Assembly (NCBI RefSeq): GCF_002929375.1
Contig: NZ_PJIP01000001.1
Location: forward strand, 1-64,000
Source: Arthrobacter sp. DWC3
Lineage (GTDB): Bacteria > Actinomycetota > Actinomycetes > Actinomycetales > Micrococcaceae
Length of the DNA stretch: 64,000 nt
Direction: 5' to 3'
Notes under the pieces: model-generated
What the model was told of the DNA's origin: nothing
What the model saw: only the letters and a program-made list of their open reading frames with translations
Databases searched by the model: none
In this document: positions 25,119 through 37,910 of the stretch, piece after piece
How the letters are laid out: each line of letters begins with the position of its first letter
Position numbering within the stretch: the first letter of the stretch is position 1
Made by a program: the position numbers and the translations under genes

Positions 25119-26471
25119 CTAGAGGTAGGGCTCCACGTTCTGCTCGAAGGAGCGCTGGATCGCGGTGCTGGCAGTGGCGAAGGCCTGCTCCGGATCGCCC
25201 TGCTGCAGGATGATGCTCTCGAGCGCCGTGGTCAGTTCCTTGTCGCCGCCCGGCACGAACACACGGCCCCAGTCCTGCACGCGGGTGGTCTCCAACTGGT
25301 CGACGGCGGTGCGGAACTGCGGCGACTTGGCGTAGACCTCGGCCATGATGTCGCTGTCGCGTGCCGAGGTCCGCACGGGCATGTAGCCCGTGTTGGAGGA
25401 GAAGTACGCGGTGCTGTCGGTGCTCGTCAGGAACTTGAGGAACATGCCCGCGGCCAGCTGCTGCTCGGGCGTGCGGTCGGAGCTGATGGCCACGCCGGTG
25501 CCGCCCGTGGGGCAGGCGGGCCCCTCGGGTCCTGCGGGGAGGAAGCCGGTGCCCACCTCGAACTTCGCGGCCTCGAGGATCCCGGTCAGTGATCCTGTGG
25601 AGCCGATCGTGCAGCCCGTCAGGCCCGCACCGAAGTCGGCGACGTTGTCGGTCGCGGCGACGGCGGCGACCTTGTCGTCGAAGATCATGGACTGCACGAA
25701 CTTCGCGGCGTCGATGGCCTCGGGGGTGTCCAGGGTCATGGTCCACTCGTCCGAGTAGGCGCCGCCGCGGCCCCACAGGAAGTTGCAGAACCACCAGGCG
25801 GCCCACGAGGTGCCCTTGCCGAGGCCGAGCGGCGTCACCGAGCCGCCGGCGAGCTTCGGGGCCCACTCCATGAACTCGTCCCAGGTCTCCGGCGAGCGGT
25901 CCGGGAGGCCGGCCGCGGCCCAGACGTCCTTGTTGTAGTAGAACAGCGGCGTGGAGCGGGCGTACGGCACGGCCCAGTGCGCGTCCTTGAACTGGTAGTC
26001 GCTGTACAGGGTCTCGTTGTAGTCCGCGGTGTCGAACTCGAGGTGCTCTGCGAGCTCGTCCATGGGCAGGGTCTGCCCGTTGATCATGTACCGGAACCAC
26101 CACACGTCGCTCGCGACGACGACGTCGGGTCCGTTGCCGGTGCCGGTGGCTGCCTGGAACTTCTGCGCCACCTCGTCGTAGTTCGCGCCGGCCGTGACGA
26201 GATTGACCGTGATGCCGCTCTCGGCGGTGAAGCGCCTGATCAGCTCCTCCTCCACGGGCTTGGAGGCGCCAGGGTGGTTGCTCCACCAGGTGATCTCCTT
26301 CGCCGGCGTGACGGACGCCCAGTCGGTCGCCGCCTCCGTTGCGGCGCCACCGGAGACGTCGGAGCTGACCGATGGGCCGCTGCAGGCCGCGAGCGCCGCG
26401 GCGCCGCCGAACAGGGCGGTGAACTGGAGGAGCTGGCGACGGTCGAGGTCTATTTTCGGGCGCAGGGACAT
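25119..26471 (-). CDS. Extracellular solute-binding lipoprotein, UgpB type
   Basis: A 450-residue binding protein with an RR-containing N-terminus (DLDRRQLLQFTALFGGAAALAACSG) that combines a Tat-like motif and a lipobox Cys. Mature features include ITWWSNHPGASKPVEEELI and FKDAHWAVPYARSTPLFYYNKDVW, which fit the glycerol-3-phosphate/maltodextrin-binding group. It feeds the two permeases upstream on the same strand. The ligand is unknown; a sugar or glycerophosphodiester is likely from the UgpB-like sequence. Confidence 0.88.
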   Translation of the reverse strand: MSLRPKIDLDRRQLLQFTALFGGAAALAACSGPSVSSDVSGGAATEAATDWASVTPAKEITWWSNHPGASKPVEEELIRRFTAESGITVNLVTAGANYDEVAQKFQAATGTGNGPDVVVASDVWWFRYMINGQTLPMDELAEHLEFDTADYNETLYSDYQFKDAHWAVPYARSTPLFYYNKDVWAAAGLPDRSPETWDEFMEWAPKLAGGSVTPLGLGKGTSWAAWWFCNFLWGRGGAYSDEWTMTLDTPEAIDAAKFVQSMIFDDKVAAVAATDNVADFGAGLTGCTIGSTGSLTGILEAAKFEVGTGFLPAGPEGPACPTGGTGVAISSDRTPEQQLAAGMFLKFLTSTDSTAYFSSNTGYMPVRTSARDSDIMAEVYAKSPQFRTAVDQLETTRVQDWGRVFVPGGDKELTTALESIILQQGDPEQAFATASTAIQRSFEQNVEPYL

Positions 26472-26516
26472 GGGGACTCCTTGAGGGTAGGGACGGTGTG
26501 GGAAGTACGGGTCGGG

Positions 26517-27374
26517 TCAGCCGGTGACGGCACCGGCGGTGAGGCCGGAGACGATGCGCTTCTGCAGCGCGAAGAACGCGAGGAGCACGGGTGCCGTGAC
26601 GAGGACGGTCGCCGCCATCAGGACGCCCCAGTCGGCGATGCCGTCGTTGTTCTGCAGCAGGGTCAGTCCCACGGGCAGGGTCATCATCTCCGCGCGGTCG
26701 ACGACGAGCAGGGGCCACAGGTACTCGTTCCATTCCGCCACGATGGACACGAGCGCCACGGCGGCGATCGTGGGGGCGGAGATCGGCACGATGAAGCGCC
26801 ACAGGCGCGTCCAGTGCCCGGCGCCGTCGAGCGCTGCCGCCTCGAGGATGGAGACGGGCAGCGTGAGGAAGTGCTGGCGGAACAGGAAGGTGCCGAAGGC
26901 GCTCGCGAGACCGGGCACGATGATGCCCTGGTAGGTGTTGATCCACCCGAGCTCGGCCACGAGCGTGTAGTTGGGGATGATGACGATCTGCTGCGGCACG
27001 AGCAGCGCGAAGATCACCACGCCGAACACCAGCTTCTTGAGGGGGAACTCCAGGAAGACGAGCGCGTACGCCGTGGTCAGTCCCAGCAGCATCTTCACGC
27101 CGGCCCCGATGACCGTGGTGATGACGCTGTTGAGGAAGAAGTCCCCGAACGGCACGGCGCTCATCGCCGACGCGTAGTTGGAGGCGTCCACCGTGGCGGG
27201 CAGCCATTGGATGGGGGAGGTGTAGATCTCGTCGCGTTCCTTGAAGCCGGCCAGGACCATCCAGACCAGCGGGAGGACCATGACGGCCACCGCGGCCACC
27301 AGCGTGAGGTAGCTCCCCCACGGCGTGGGTGTGCGCCGTCGTGCCGTGCCCGGCTGCGCTGTCGTGGCACCCAT
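26517..27374 (-). CDS. ABC transporter permease, UgpE/MalG type
   Basis: A 285-residue permease with six membrane segments. The EAA loop is SILEAAALDGAGHWTRLWRF. The C-terminal LLAFFALQKRIVSGLTAGAVTG is the usual MalG-class ending. Its ATG shares one base with the stop of the partner permease (TGATG), indicating coupled translation. No ATPase is encoded nearby. Confidence 0.92.
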   Translation of the reverse strand: MGATTAQPGTARRRTPTPWGSYLTLVAAVAVMVLPLVWMVLAGFKERDEIYTSPIQWLPATVDASNYASAMSAVPFGDFFLNSVITTVIGAGVKMLLGLTTAYALVFLEFPLKKLVFGVVIFALLVPQQIVIIPNYTLVAELGWINTYQGIIVPGLASAFGTFLFRQHFLTLPVSILEAAALDGAGHWTRLWRFIVPISAPTIAAVALVSIVAEWNEYLWPLLVVDRAEMMTLPVGLTLLQNNDGIADWGVLMAATVLVTAPVLLAFFALQKRIVSGLTAGAVTG

Positions 27375-28363
27375 CAGTAGTGCACCTTCCTGTCGACGTA
27401 CTTCAGTTGGGCGAAGGTCACGAGCAGCAGGACCACGAAGAGGATCGTGGCGACGGCGGACGAGTAGCCGGCGCGTCCGCTCTGGAAGCCCTCCTGGTAG
27501 ATCTGGTACATCATGGTCGTCGTCCCCCCGAGCGGCCCGCCCTTGGTCATGGCCTGGATGATGTCGAAGGACTGCAGCGACGTCAGCAGCGTGGTGATGG
27601 CCAGGAAGAACGTGGTGGGCCCGAGCAGCGGCAGCACGATGGAGCGGAAGGACCGGACCGACGACGCCCCATCGATCGAGGCGGCCTCCACGAGATCCCG
27701 CGGCACCGACTGCAGCGCGGCCAGGTAGATGAGGGCCACATAGCCCACGTTCTTCCACAGGTACACGATGATCACCATGACGAGCGCCCACTGCGGATCG
27801 TTGTACCAGTCGGGCGAGGCGAGGCCCACGAGCCGCAGCAGCGCGGCGGTGACGCCGAAGTTCGGGTCGAACACGAAGAGCCAGAGCAGGCCCACCGCCA
27901 CACCGGACAGCACGTAGGGTGCCACGACGATGGTCCTCGCGGCGCCCGTCCCGCGCAGCTTGCGGTTGAGCACGAGGGCCAGCACGAGGCCGATCACCAT
28001 CCCGCCGCCCACCGTGGCGAGGGTGAAGACGAGCGTGACGCCGACGATCCCGGGGGTGGTCGGATCCGTGAACCAGTCGACGTAGTTCTGGAGACCGACG
28101 GGCATCGCGACCGGCGAGCCGATGTTCCACTGCAGGGTGGAGTACTGCAGGGACTGGAGCAGCGGCTTGTAGGTGAAGAGCACCAGCAGGGCCACGTTGG
28201 GCCCCGCGAAGAGCAGGAACAGCAGCCACGCCTTCCAGGGGGTGCGGTGTTTCCTCCGGGCGGGCTCCGGGAGGGAGCGGGTCGCGTCGGGCGACGCCGG
28301 GACCCGGTCGGACCGGCCCGTCCGTACCCCGGGGACCAGGGTGGTGTCCGCCACTTGTTCCAT
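27374..28363 (-). CDS. ABC transporter permease, UgpA/MalF type
   Basis: A 329-residue permease. A cytoplasmic N-terminus of about 45 residues precedes six membrane segments starting WLLFLLFAGPNVALLVLF. The EAA loop is SVPRDLVEAASIDGASSVRSF. ATG 28363 has AAGGA 6 bases upstream and is preferred over a further upstream in-frame ATG whose extra 28 residues look non-coding. As first gene of the operon it precedes the permease and binding-protein genes; a shared ATPase elsewhere is implied. Confidence 0.92.
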   Translation of the reverse strand: MEQVADTTLVPGVRTGRSDRVPASPDATRSLPEPARRKHRTPWKAWLLFLLFAGPNVALLVLFTYKPLLQSLQYSTLQWNIGSPVAMPVGLQNYVDWFTDPTTPGIVGVTLVFTLATVGGGMVIGLVLALVLNRKLRGTGAARTIVVAPYVLSGVAVGLLWLFVFDPNFGVTAALLRLVGLASPDWYNDPQWALVMVIIVYLWKNVGYVALIYLAALQSVPRDLVEAASIDGASSVRSFRSIVLPLLGPTTFFLAITTLLTSLQSFDIIQAMTKGGPLGGTTTMMYQIYQEGFQSGRAGYSSAVATILFVVLLLVTFAQLKYVDRKVHY

Positions 28364-28592
28364 CGATCGTCCTTCGCTCTGCTTCGTGAACCTCTGCAAG
28401 GCTAGGGGCGGGACGGGCGCGGAGGACCCGGAAAAGCTGCTCCGCACGGACTTGTCCGGCAGAGTTCACCCGGGCTTAAGGCCTCCGACCTGCTGTTCGC
28501 CTGCGCGTCACCGGAAAGGGCGCGGCGGGTACCCGTACGGCTCGTGCGGGAGGCACGTGCGGGGGCAACACGTTCGGTGTGGGTGCCGGCAT

Positions 28593-28632
28593 GGTCAGCG
28601 GCAGGTCCGCCGGGTCAGCGGCAGGTCCGCCG
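28593..28632. repeat. Perfect 20-bp tandem repeat, two copies
   Basis: The unit beginning GGTCAGCGGCAGGTC occurs twice back to back (28593-28612, 28613-28632), with a partial third start inside the stop of the MTHFR-like gene. It lies in the 3' untranslated region of the gcvP operon. Confidence 0.85.
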
Positions 28633-28638
28633 GCCCGG

Positions 28639-29424
28639 TCAGCCGCGGGGCTGCGCGAGGCCCGACGCCGCGAGTCCCACGAGGTCGTTGAAGCTGTACA
28701 GGTGGAGCCCCGCGTAGCCGGCGCCGTCGAGTGCGGCCACGAGCGGTCCCGGATCGTAGGACGCCGAGGAGATCAGCTGCCGCACCACCGAGCCGGCCTC
28801 ACTCCCGCCGGCGGAGCGCCGCAGGAAGCCGAGGGACTGTCCCACCCCGATGGTGCCGGCGAGCCGGAGCAGTCGTGCCACGCGGACGGGCCCGGGGACA
28901 CCGGCCCAGACGGGCAGGGTGACGCCGGCGAGCCGGAGCCGGGCGGGGAAGGCGTGCAGGGTGTCGGGGGAGAAGCAGAGCTGCGTGACGCACCAGGCCG
29001 CGAGCCCCTGCTTCGCGCGCAGCGTCCCCGCCAGTTCGTCCTCGCCCGTTCCCGGGTGGCCCTCCGGATACACCGCGATGCCCATGCGGAGCGAGCCGCC
29101 GGAGAGATCGGCGATGTCCTCCATGAGGGCACCGCTCCATGCGTACGGTCCCGCAGCGGTTGCGGCGTCCCCGCCGATCACGAAGACGTCCGTGATACCG
29201 GCATCACCGCACTGCTCCAGGTAGCGGCGGAGCTCCGCGCGGTCCGCGACGGACCGCGCCGCGAGGTGGGGGATCACCGAGTACCCGGCCGCGGCGAGGT
29301 CCACCGCCGTCTCCACGGCCTCCTGCGGGCCGTGGTGCGGCAGGCATGTGACGGTCACGACGGCGGGCGCGGGCAGGCAGGCGCGCAGGCGCTGCGCGAG
29401 GCCCTCCGCCGGGACGACCTCCAC
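28639..29424 (-). CDS. Methylenetetrahydrofolate reductase-like protein
   Basis: A 261-residue protein with a divergent MTHFR barrel. VIPHLAARSVADRAELRRYL matches the conserved PHL-R strand, ITDVFVIGGDA the flavin-binding GGD strand and AWCVTQLCFSP the QxxF strand. It is shorter than MetF (about 290-300) and the N-terminal strand lacks the usual FEFFPP motif. It would reduce 5,10-methylene-THF to 5-methyl-THF for methionine or for methyl-folate salvage. GTG 29424 begins 28 bases after the sdaA stop, so it is the last cistron of the glycine-riboswitch operon. An MTHFR-fold enzyme acting on another folate pool is possible. Confidence 0.75.
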   Translation of the reverse strand: MEVVPAEGLAQRLRACLPAPAVVTVTCLPHHGPQEAVETAVDLAAAGYSVIPHLAARSVADRAELRRYLEQCGDAGITDVFVIGGDAATAAGPYAWSGALMEDIADLSGGSLRMGIAVYPEGHPGTGEDELAGTLRAKQGLAAWCVTQLCFSPDTLHAFPARLRLAGVTLPVWAGVPGPVRVARLLRLAGTIGVGQSLGFLRRSAGGSEAGSVVRQLISSASYDPGPLVAALDGAGYAGLHLYSFNDLVGLAASGLAQPRG

Positions 29425-29452
29425 CCGGACCGGCAGCCCCAGCGTGCTCAGG

Positions 29453-30826
29453 TCAGCACTCCACGACGTTGAGGGCCAGGCCGCCGCGCGCGGTCTCCTT
29501 GTACTTGTCCATCATGTCCGCGCCCGTCTCGCGCATGGTCTTGATGGCGACGTCGAGGGAGACGTGGTGCTGTCCGTCGCCGCGCACGGCCATGCGGGCG
29601 GCGGTGATGGCCTTCATGGCCCCCACGGCGTTCCGCTCGATGCAGGGGATTTGGACGAGCCCGCCCACGGGGTCGCACGTCAGGCCGAGGTTGTGCTCGA
29701 TCCCGATCTCGGCTGCGTTCTCGACCTGCTCGGGCGTGCCGCCGAGCACCTCGGCCAGCGCTCCGGCCGCCATGGCGCATGCGGATCCCACTTCTCCCTG
29801 GCAACCGACCTCGGCGCCCGAGATGGAGGCATTGCGCTTGAACAGCGAGCCGATCGCCGTCGCGGCGAGCAGGAAGCGCACCACGCCGTCGTCGTCGGCG
29901 CCCGGCACGAAGTCCACGTAGTACTTCAGGACCGCGGGGATGATGCCCGCCGCGCCGTTGGTCGGGGCCGTGACCACGCGCCCGCCGGCGGCGTTCTCCT
30001 CGTTGACGGCGAGGGCGAAGAGCGTGACCCACTCCATGGTGCCGAGCCGGTCGCTCGGGTCGTCGGCCTTTTCGAGGAGCTGGCGCTGCCGCTCGGCCCG
30101 GCGCCGCACACTGAGGCCGCCGGGGAGGATCCCGCCTGTAGTGGTACCGCGCCGGATGGTGTCCTGCATGACGGACCAGATCTCCAGCAGGCCCGCGCGT
30201 ACCTCGGCCTCCGAGCGCCAGGAGAGCTCATTGGCGAGGACGACGTCGGAGAACGACCATCCCGTGGACCGGCAGATGCCGAGCAGCTGGTCCGCGGTGT
30301 CGAAGGGGTGGGAGAGCGGCACGGGCGTCAGATCGGCGATCTCGGCCCCGATCTGGTCCTCGTCGAGCACGAAGCCGCCACCGACCGAGAAGTATTCCCG
30401 AGTCAGCATTATTCCTCCGTCCGCTGAATATGCAGTGAACCGCATACCATTGGTGTGGAACTCGAGGCGCTGCCCGCGGTGCAGGAGCACGTCCGTCTCC
30501 GGATCGAACGTGATCCGGTGCTCCGCCGCGAGGTTCAGCGACCGGCACTCGCCGATGTATGCGACGCGCGCGTCGGCCGACGTCGGATCCACGAGGTGCG
30601 GCTGCTCTCCCTCGAGGCCGAGCAGCACCGCCTTCACCGTGCCGTGGCCGTGGCCGGTCACGCCGAGGGACCCGAAGAGGTCCACCTGCACGCGGTGCAC
30701 GGCGGGCAGGTGTCCGTCCGCGCGGAGCAGTTCGGTGAAGAGGTAGGCGGCGGTCATCGGTCCGCCGGTGTGCGAGCTGGAGGGGCCGATGCCGATCTTG
30801 AAGAGGTCGAACGCGCTGATGGTCAC
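29453..30826 (-). CDS. sdaA: L-serine ammonia-lyase, iron-sulfur type
   Basis: A 457-residue single-chain serine dehydratase converting serine to pyruvate and ammonia. The beta domain opens with [18 protein letters not shown], and the alpha domain carries three Cys for the oxygen-sensitive 4Fe-4S cluster ([14 protein letters not shown], and LTCDPVGG). The GTG start overlaps the gcvT stop by 4 bases (GTGA). The operon position suggests that serine made from glycine-derived methylene-THF plus glycine is drained to pyruvate, so glycine can be used as carbon source or detoxified. No PLP site is present, as expected for this type. Confidence 0.94.
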   Translation of the reverse strand: MTISAFDLFKIGIGPSSSHTGGPMTAAYLFTELLRADGHLPAVHRVQVDLFGSLGVTGHGHGTVKAVLLGLEGEQPHLVDPTSADARVAYIGECRSLNLAAEHRITFDPETDVLLHRGQRLEFHTNGMRFTAYSADGGIMLTREYFSVGGGFVLDEDQIGAEIADLTPVPLSHPFDTADQLLGICRSTGWSFSDVVLANELSWRSEAEVRAGLLEIWSVMQDTIRRGTTTGGILPGGLSVRRRAERQRQLLEKADDPSDRLGTMEWVTLFALAVNEENAAGGRVVTAPTNGAAGIIPAVLKYYVDFVPGADDDGVVRFLLAATAIGSLFKRNASISGAEVGCQGEVGSACAMAAGALAEVLGGTPEQVENAAEIGIEHNLGLTCDPVGGLVQIPCIERNAVGAMKAITAARMAVRGDGQHHVSLDVAIKTMRETGADMMDKYKETARGGLALNVVEC

Positions 30827-31956
30827 TGCGCGGTACCGGCGGCTTTCTCGCGCCGGTAGAACGGCGTGGGGATCACGGTGAAGGGCTCCGGACGGCCGCG
30901 GAGGTCCACCTGCACCTCGGTGCCGACCGCGGCGTGCGCGGCGTCCACGTATGCGAGCGCCACGGGGTAGCCGAGGGTGGGGCTCGGCAGGCCGGACGTC
31001 ACGGTACCCACGCGCGTGCCGTCGACGACGACGTCGTACCCCGCGCGCGCCGACCGGCGGCCGACGGCGCGCAGGCCCACGAGGCGTCGAGCGGGCTCGA
31101 CGGCCTTGAGCGGTTCGAGCACCGCGCGCCCCACGAAGTCCTCGGTCTTCTTGGTGCTGACCACGGGTCCGAGACCGGCCTCGAAGGGGTCGGTGTCGAG
31201 GCCGAGCTCGTGCCCGTACAGGGGCATGCCGGCCTCGAGCCGGAGGGAGTCGCGGGCCGCGAGTCCGCAGGGCAGCAGCCCGTGCGCGTCCCCGGCCTTC
31301 AGCGCGGCGTCCCACAGGCGGACGGCGAGGTTGCTGCCGATGAAGATCTCGAAGCCGTCCTCGCCCGTGTAGCCGGTGCGCGCGAGCAGGACGGGCAGGC
31401 CCGCGAGCTCGAGTTCCACGGCGGCGTAGTACCTGAGGCCGCGGATGGCCTCGGCGTCCTCGGGGCGTGCGAGGTCCAGGAGCACCGCCTCGGCCGTGGG
31501 GCCCTGCACGGCGATGAGTGCGGTGGCCTCCGACTGGTCCTCGACGGCGACGTCGAAGCCCTTGGAGCGCTGCCGCAGCTCCTCCGCCACCACCTCGGCG
31601 TTGGAGGCGTTGGGCACCACCAGGAAGGAGTCCTCGGCGAGCCGGTACGTGATGAGGTCGTCGATCACGCCACCCTCGGCGGTGCAGATCAGGGAGTACT
31701 TGGCCTTGCCCACGGCGATCACCGCGAGGTTGCTGACGAGGGCGTAGTTGAGGAACTCGCCGGCCTGCGGGCCGGTGACGAGGACCTCGCCCATGTGCGA
31801 CAGGTCGAACAGACCCGCGGCCTTCCGGACGGTATGGTGCTCCTCCAGCTCGCTCCGGTACTTCAGGGGCATCTGCCACCCGCCGAAGTCGGTGAAGGAT
31901 GCGCCGTGCGCCTCGTGCTGCGTGTACAGGGCGGTGTGCTTGCTCAGCTCGCTCAT
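30823..31956 (-). CDS. gcvT: Glycine cleavage T protein (aminomethyltransferase)
   Basis: A 377-residue T protein that moves the aminomethyl group of lipoyl-H protein to THF, releasing ammonia and 5,10-methylene-THF. Visible landmarks are [26 protein letters not shown] (folate-site Asp and Met region), [14 protein letters not shown] and [18 protein letters not shown], and a C-terminal beta-barrel ending [11 protein letters not shown]. Length is normal. It lies 12 bases after gcvP and overlaps sdaA. gcvH, which provides its substrate carrier, is not adjacent. Confidence 0.95.
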   Translation of the reverse strand: MSELSKHTALYTQHEAHGASFTDFGGWQMPLKYRSELEEHHTVRKAAGLFDLSHMGEVLVTGPQAGEFLNYALVSNLAVIAVGKAKYSLICTAEGGVIDDLITYRLAEDSFLVVPNASNAEVVAEELRQRSKGFDVAVEDQSEATALIAVQGPTAEAVLLDLARPEDAEAIRGLRYYAAVELELAGLPVLLARTGYTGEDGFEIFIGSNLAVRLWDAALKAGDAHGLLPCGLAARDSLRLEAGMPLYGHELGLDTDPFEAGLGPVVSTKKTEDFVGRAVLEPLKAVEPARRLVGLRAVGRRSARAGYDVVVDGTRVGTVTSGLPSPTLGYPVALAYVDAAHAAVGTEVQVDLRGRPEPFTVIPTPFYRREKAAGTAQ

Positions 31957-31968
31957 GGGACCGGATTC

Positions 31969-34854
<2,886 letters not shown>

Positions 34855-34921
34855 GGGAACTCCGTACGTCGGGTGGAGGCGCGGGCGCGCGAGCCAGGTC
34901 GGGTTCCTCCCCGCTCTGTGT

Positions 34922-35103
34922 GGGACCTGAGAGTTTCCGCAGGGCTCCGCGCCTGCTTGCACCGTCGGTGAGCGCCGGATCATGCCGGGGCTGCTTTCCA
35001 GAGTTGCCTAGCCGCAGCGGTACGTTCGCCTGAGAGATTCCTGGGGAGGATTTGCTCCTACGGCGCCTACCGGTGTTGAGTCAACGGCAGAACTCTCCCG
35101 CTG
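34922..35103 (-). promoter_or_regulatory. Tandem glycine riboswitch
   Basis: Read towards gcvP, the first aptamer runs from GCGGGAGAGTTC through GGCGCCGTAGGAGCAAATCC to AATCTCTCAGG. A short linker leads to the second, from AACTCTGGAAAGCAGCCCC through CACCGACGGTGCAAGCAG to GGAAACTCTCAGG. These are the conserved cores of the cooperative two-aptamer glycine sensor. It ends about 68 bases before the gcvP start. Confidence 0.92.
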
Positions 35104-35324
35104 CAGATCGATGGCGTATTCAGTTGGGATGTGCGGCTGTGAGCCGCCCCACAGCTTACCGCGCGGAGCGGACGCGAGGCAAAGATACCCGGCCCGGCGG
35201 CGGAACACTACCCGAGGCCGCAGTGCCCGGGAAGGGTTGCCCACATAGCCCGGCTGGGGCCGCCCGTACCTGCACCACCGGCGCTAGCGTGTGATCACCA
35301 GCACCTCCCGCACCAGGAGTATCG

Positions 35325-36356
35325 ATGATGATCCGCCGCTTCCGCTCCGCCGCCGTCGTCCTCCTGCTCGCGGGCGCCCTCCTGTCCGCCCCACCGGCAG
35401 GGGCTGCCGCGCCCTCGTACGTGGCCCTCGGTGATTCCTACTCCTCCGGCACGGGCACGCGGGCGTATCTCCCGGACGGTTCGTCCTGTCAGCGCTCGGT
35501 GTACGCGTACCCCTCGCTCATCGCGAGCGCCAGGGGGTACGCCCTGAACTTCCGCGCGTGCTCCGGGGCCACCGTCCCCGACGTCGTCGCCGCTCAGCTC
35601 GGCGCCCTCACCCCGGCCACGGCGTACGTCTCGCTCAGTGTCGGCGGGAACGACGCCGCCTTCGTGGACGTGCTGACCGAATGCGCGAAGCCCGCCTGGA
35701 TGAGCAACTGCACCGCCGCGATCGACCGGGCGCAGGCCGTCATCACCGGGTCCCTCCCCGGCAGCCTGTCCTCGCTCTACCGGCAGGTCCGCGCTCGGGC
35801 ACCCCAGGCGAGGGTCGCCGTCGCGGGTTACCCGCGGATCTTCAACGGCGAGGACTGCAATGCGGCCACCTGGTTCTCCCCCGAGGAGGAGGCGCGCCTC
35901 AACGCGACGGCGGACCTGCTGAACCGGACGACCGCGACGGCCGCCGCAGCGGCCGGCTTCACCTTCCGCGCCCCGGCCTTCACCGGCCATGCGGTGTGCG
36001 ACGACGTGGAATGGGTCAACGGGCTCTCGAACCCCGTCTCGGACTCCTACCATCCGAACAGGGCGGGGCACGCCTCGGGGTACGTCCCGCTCATGGGCGC
36101 ACCGCTGACCGGGAGCACGGTGGGTATCACGCAGGGCACCGTGCAGTCCGCGGAGCTCTCCGCGCCCGCGCTCGCGCAGCAGCAGGAGGCCTACGCCGCG
36201 CAGGACGCCGGGATCCGGCCGGAACGGTTCGTGCTGCCGGACCTGAAGAGCCCGGCGGCCAGGACGGCGGCCGCACGTGCCGGAGTGGACCTCGCGGACC
36301 GCGCGAGCATCGAGCAGGCGGACCGGGCGGCGGAGGCCCGGCAGCTCAGCCGCTAG
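35325..36356 (+). CDS. Secreted SGNH/GDSL-family esterase or lipase
   Basis: A 343-residue secreted hydrolase. A Sec signal peptide covers about residues 1-28 (basic start, VVLLLAGALLSAPPAGAAA). Block I is YVALGDSYSSGTG (nucleophile Ser), block III is SVGGNDAAFVD, and block V is VSDSYHPNRAGH with the Asp/His pair. Cys pairs suggest disulfides. This matches actinobacterial lipases such as the Streptomyces scabies esterase group. A Gln/Ala-rich C-terminal extension of about 80 residues goes beyond the catalytic domain. ATG 35325 is preceded by AGGAG at a 5-base spacing. Confidence 0.9.
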   Translation: MMIRRFRSAAVVLLLAGALLSAPPAGAAAPSYVALGDSYSSGTGTRAYLPDGSSCQRSVYAYPSLIASARGYALNFRACSGATVPDVVAAQLGALTPATAYVSLSVGGNDAAFVDVLTECAKPAWMSNCTAAIDRAQAVITGSLPGSLSSLYRQVRARAPQARVAVAGYPRIFNGEDCNAATWFSPEEEARLNATADLLNRTTATAAAAAGFTFRAPAFTGHAVCDDVEWVNGLSNPVSDSYHPNRAGHASGYVPLMGAPLTGSTVGITQGTVQSAELSAPALAQQQEAYAAQDAGIRPERFVLPDLKSPAARTAAARAGVDLADRASIEQADRAAEARQLSR

Positions 36357-36600
36357 GCCCGGTCCCGGTCCCGGGATTCGGTGCGACGGCTCCGATCGAC
36401 GATTCTGATCGACGACGCTGCCGGTGGCGCCCCGGATCGGGTTGACTCCTCCCCGGCTGGAACTACTCTTGCTACACGCAGATCCCGCCTGCGGGCGCAG
36501 CGTCCTCCTGTCCCTCCACACCAGGGGCCATGGCCCCTGCCCCGACGAGGAGGATCTCCTCTGCCGCGGTATCCGATCGCCGGCCCTCGAAGGAGACCGC

Positions 36601-37176
36601 ATGAACACCACGCAGCAGGACCTGGATCGTCTCCCCCGCGCACCCCACCCGCTGTCCGGCCAGGGCTGGCGCCGCTGGTACACCGTCGGACTCACAGCCC
36701 TGACGGCGTATTCCGCGGCCCTCGGCTGGCAGGCGCAGGCCGTCTCCTACCCCCTCTTCAGGGCGGTCGCTCCGGACGACTTCGCCGCCTATCACGCGCA
36801 GTACAACGCGGCCATCCCCGTCGTCGTCGTCGCCCCGGGGTTCCTCACGTTCCTCGCCGGGGCGGCGTTCTACTGGGTCCGCCCTGCCGACGTCCCACGC
36901 CCTGCCGCCGTGGTCGTGGGAGCAGCAGGCGTGACTTCGCTGCTCTCCACCGTCCTGTGGGCCATCCCGATGCACGACCGGCTCGACCGCGACGGGCACG
37001 TCGCAGCGACCATCGACAGCCTCCTGCGGGCGAACCTGCTGCGCAGCGTCGCCCTGACCGCCGGAACCCTCGTCCTCGTAGGGTGCCTCGCGACGTCGAG
37101 CCAGGGGAAGGGCCGGGACCGCCGGGAGGATCCGCGTCCCCGGGGAGGTCACGACGTGCGGGACGGACGGGACTGA
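36601..37176 (+). CDS. Small membrane protein, DUF1772-like
   Basis: A 191-residue protein with about four membrane segments (WYTVGLTALTAYSAALGW, IPVVVVAPGFLTFLAGAAF, VVGAAGVTSLLSTVLW and LRSVALTAGTLVLVGC) and an Arg/Asp-rich cytoplasmic tail. The central PMHDRLDRDG loop recalls DUF1772/anthrone-oxygenase-like membrane proteins; no catalytic function can be read. ATG 36601 has AAGGAGA 5 bases upstream; the longer upstream frame is not coding in character. It converges with the ANTAR regulator, 23 bases between stops. Confidence 0.75.
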   Translation: MNTTQQDLDRLPRAPHPLSGQGWRRWYTVGLTALTAYSAALGWQAQAVSYPLFRAVAPDDFAAYHAQYNAAIPVVVVAPGFLTFLAGAAFYWVRPADVPRPAAVVVGAAGVTSLLSTVLWAIPMHDRLDRDGHVAATIDSLLRANLLRSVALTAGTLVLVGCLATSSQGKGRDRREDPRPRGGHDVRDGRD

Positions 37177-37199
37177 CGCTACCCCCCCTTGCAGGAGGG

Positions 37200-37910
37200 T
37201 CAGTTCGTGAAATGGGTGTTCGAGCTCTGCCCCGTGGCCTGCACGATCAGGGCCTCGGCGACCTCGCGGAGCTTCGTGTTCCGTGAGTTCGAGGCGCTCT
37301 TGAGGATCGTGAAGGCCTCCTCCTGGGTGCACCGGTTCTGCGCGATGATGATGCCGATCGCGATGTCGATGCTCGTGCGCGACTCCATGGCCGAGAGCAG
37401 GTTGTCCGAGGCGTCCTGGTGCCGGGCCACGCGCATCGCCATCTCCAGCGCACGGCTGGCCTGCTCCACGAACACCGTCACCACGCGCTGCCGCTCGGGG
37501 GTGAAGAAGTCCCCGGGCTGCGCGTAGAACGTCAGGACGGCCACGCCTTCGGTCCCCAGGCGCAGCGGGGCGGCGAGCACGGATGCGTAGCCGAGGGCCT
37601 GGGCGAGGCGGAAGTACTCCGCCCAGCGCGCGTCCCGGGCGGCGTCGTGCACCACCACGGTGTCGCCGGAGGCCAGGGCGTGCAGGGCCGGCCCGTCGCC
37701 GGCGCGGGTCTGTCCCTCGTCGAGGATACCGGCGGTCGGTGAGCTGTTGGCCACCGTGGAGCGCTTGTTCCCGCGCTGGGACATGAGGCCGCAGGGCACT
37801 TCGCCGTCGTCGCCGAAGAGCCTCTCCCCGAGGACCGCGAGGTGCTGCAGGAACTCGGTGATGCTCCTGTCCTGCAGCAGCAGGTCCTGGGCGTCGTCGC
37901 CGCTCCTCAC
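37200..37910 (-). CDS. GAF-ANTAR antitermination regulator
   Basis: A 236-residue protein. A GAF-like sensor spans about residues 20-150 (DGPALHALASGDTVVVHDAARDARW, LGYASVLAAPLRLG). An ANTAR RNA-binding helical domain spans about 175-225 (SRTSIDIAIGIIIAQNRCTQEEAFTIL, LREVAEAL). ANTAR proteins bind tandem RNA hairpins to prevent termination. The GTG at 37910 is chosen because AGGAT lies just upstream and it fits the domain start; the longer frame runs into non-coding sequence. No kinase or target hairpin is adjacent. Confidence 0.85.
   Translation of the reverse strand: MRSGDDAQDLLLQDRSITEFLQHLAVLGERLFGDDGEVPCGLMSQRGNKRSTVANSSPTAGILDEGQTRAGDGPALHALASGDTVVVHDAARDARWAEYFRLAQALGYASVLAAPLRLGTEGVAVLTFYAQPGDFFTPERQRVVTVFVEQASRALEMAMRVARHQDASDNLLSAMESRTSIDIAIGIIIAQNRCTQEEAFTILKSASNSRNTKLREVAEALIVQATGQSSNTHFTN

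Noticed and set aside
28593-28632. Attachment site or CRISPR unit
   Set aside because: Just two adjacent copies with no spacer, no integrase and no cas gene.
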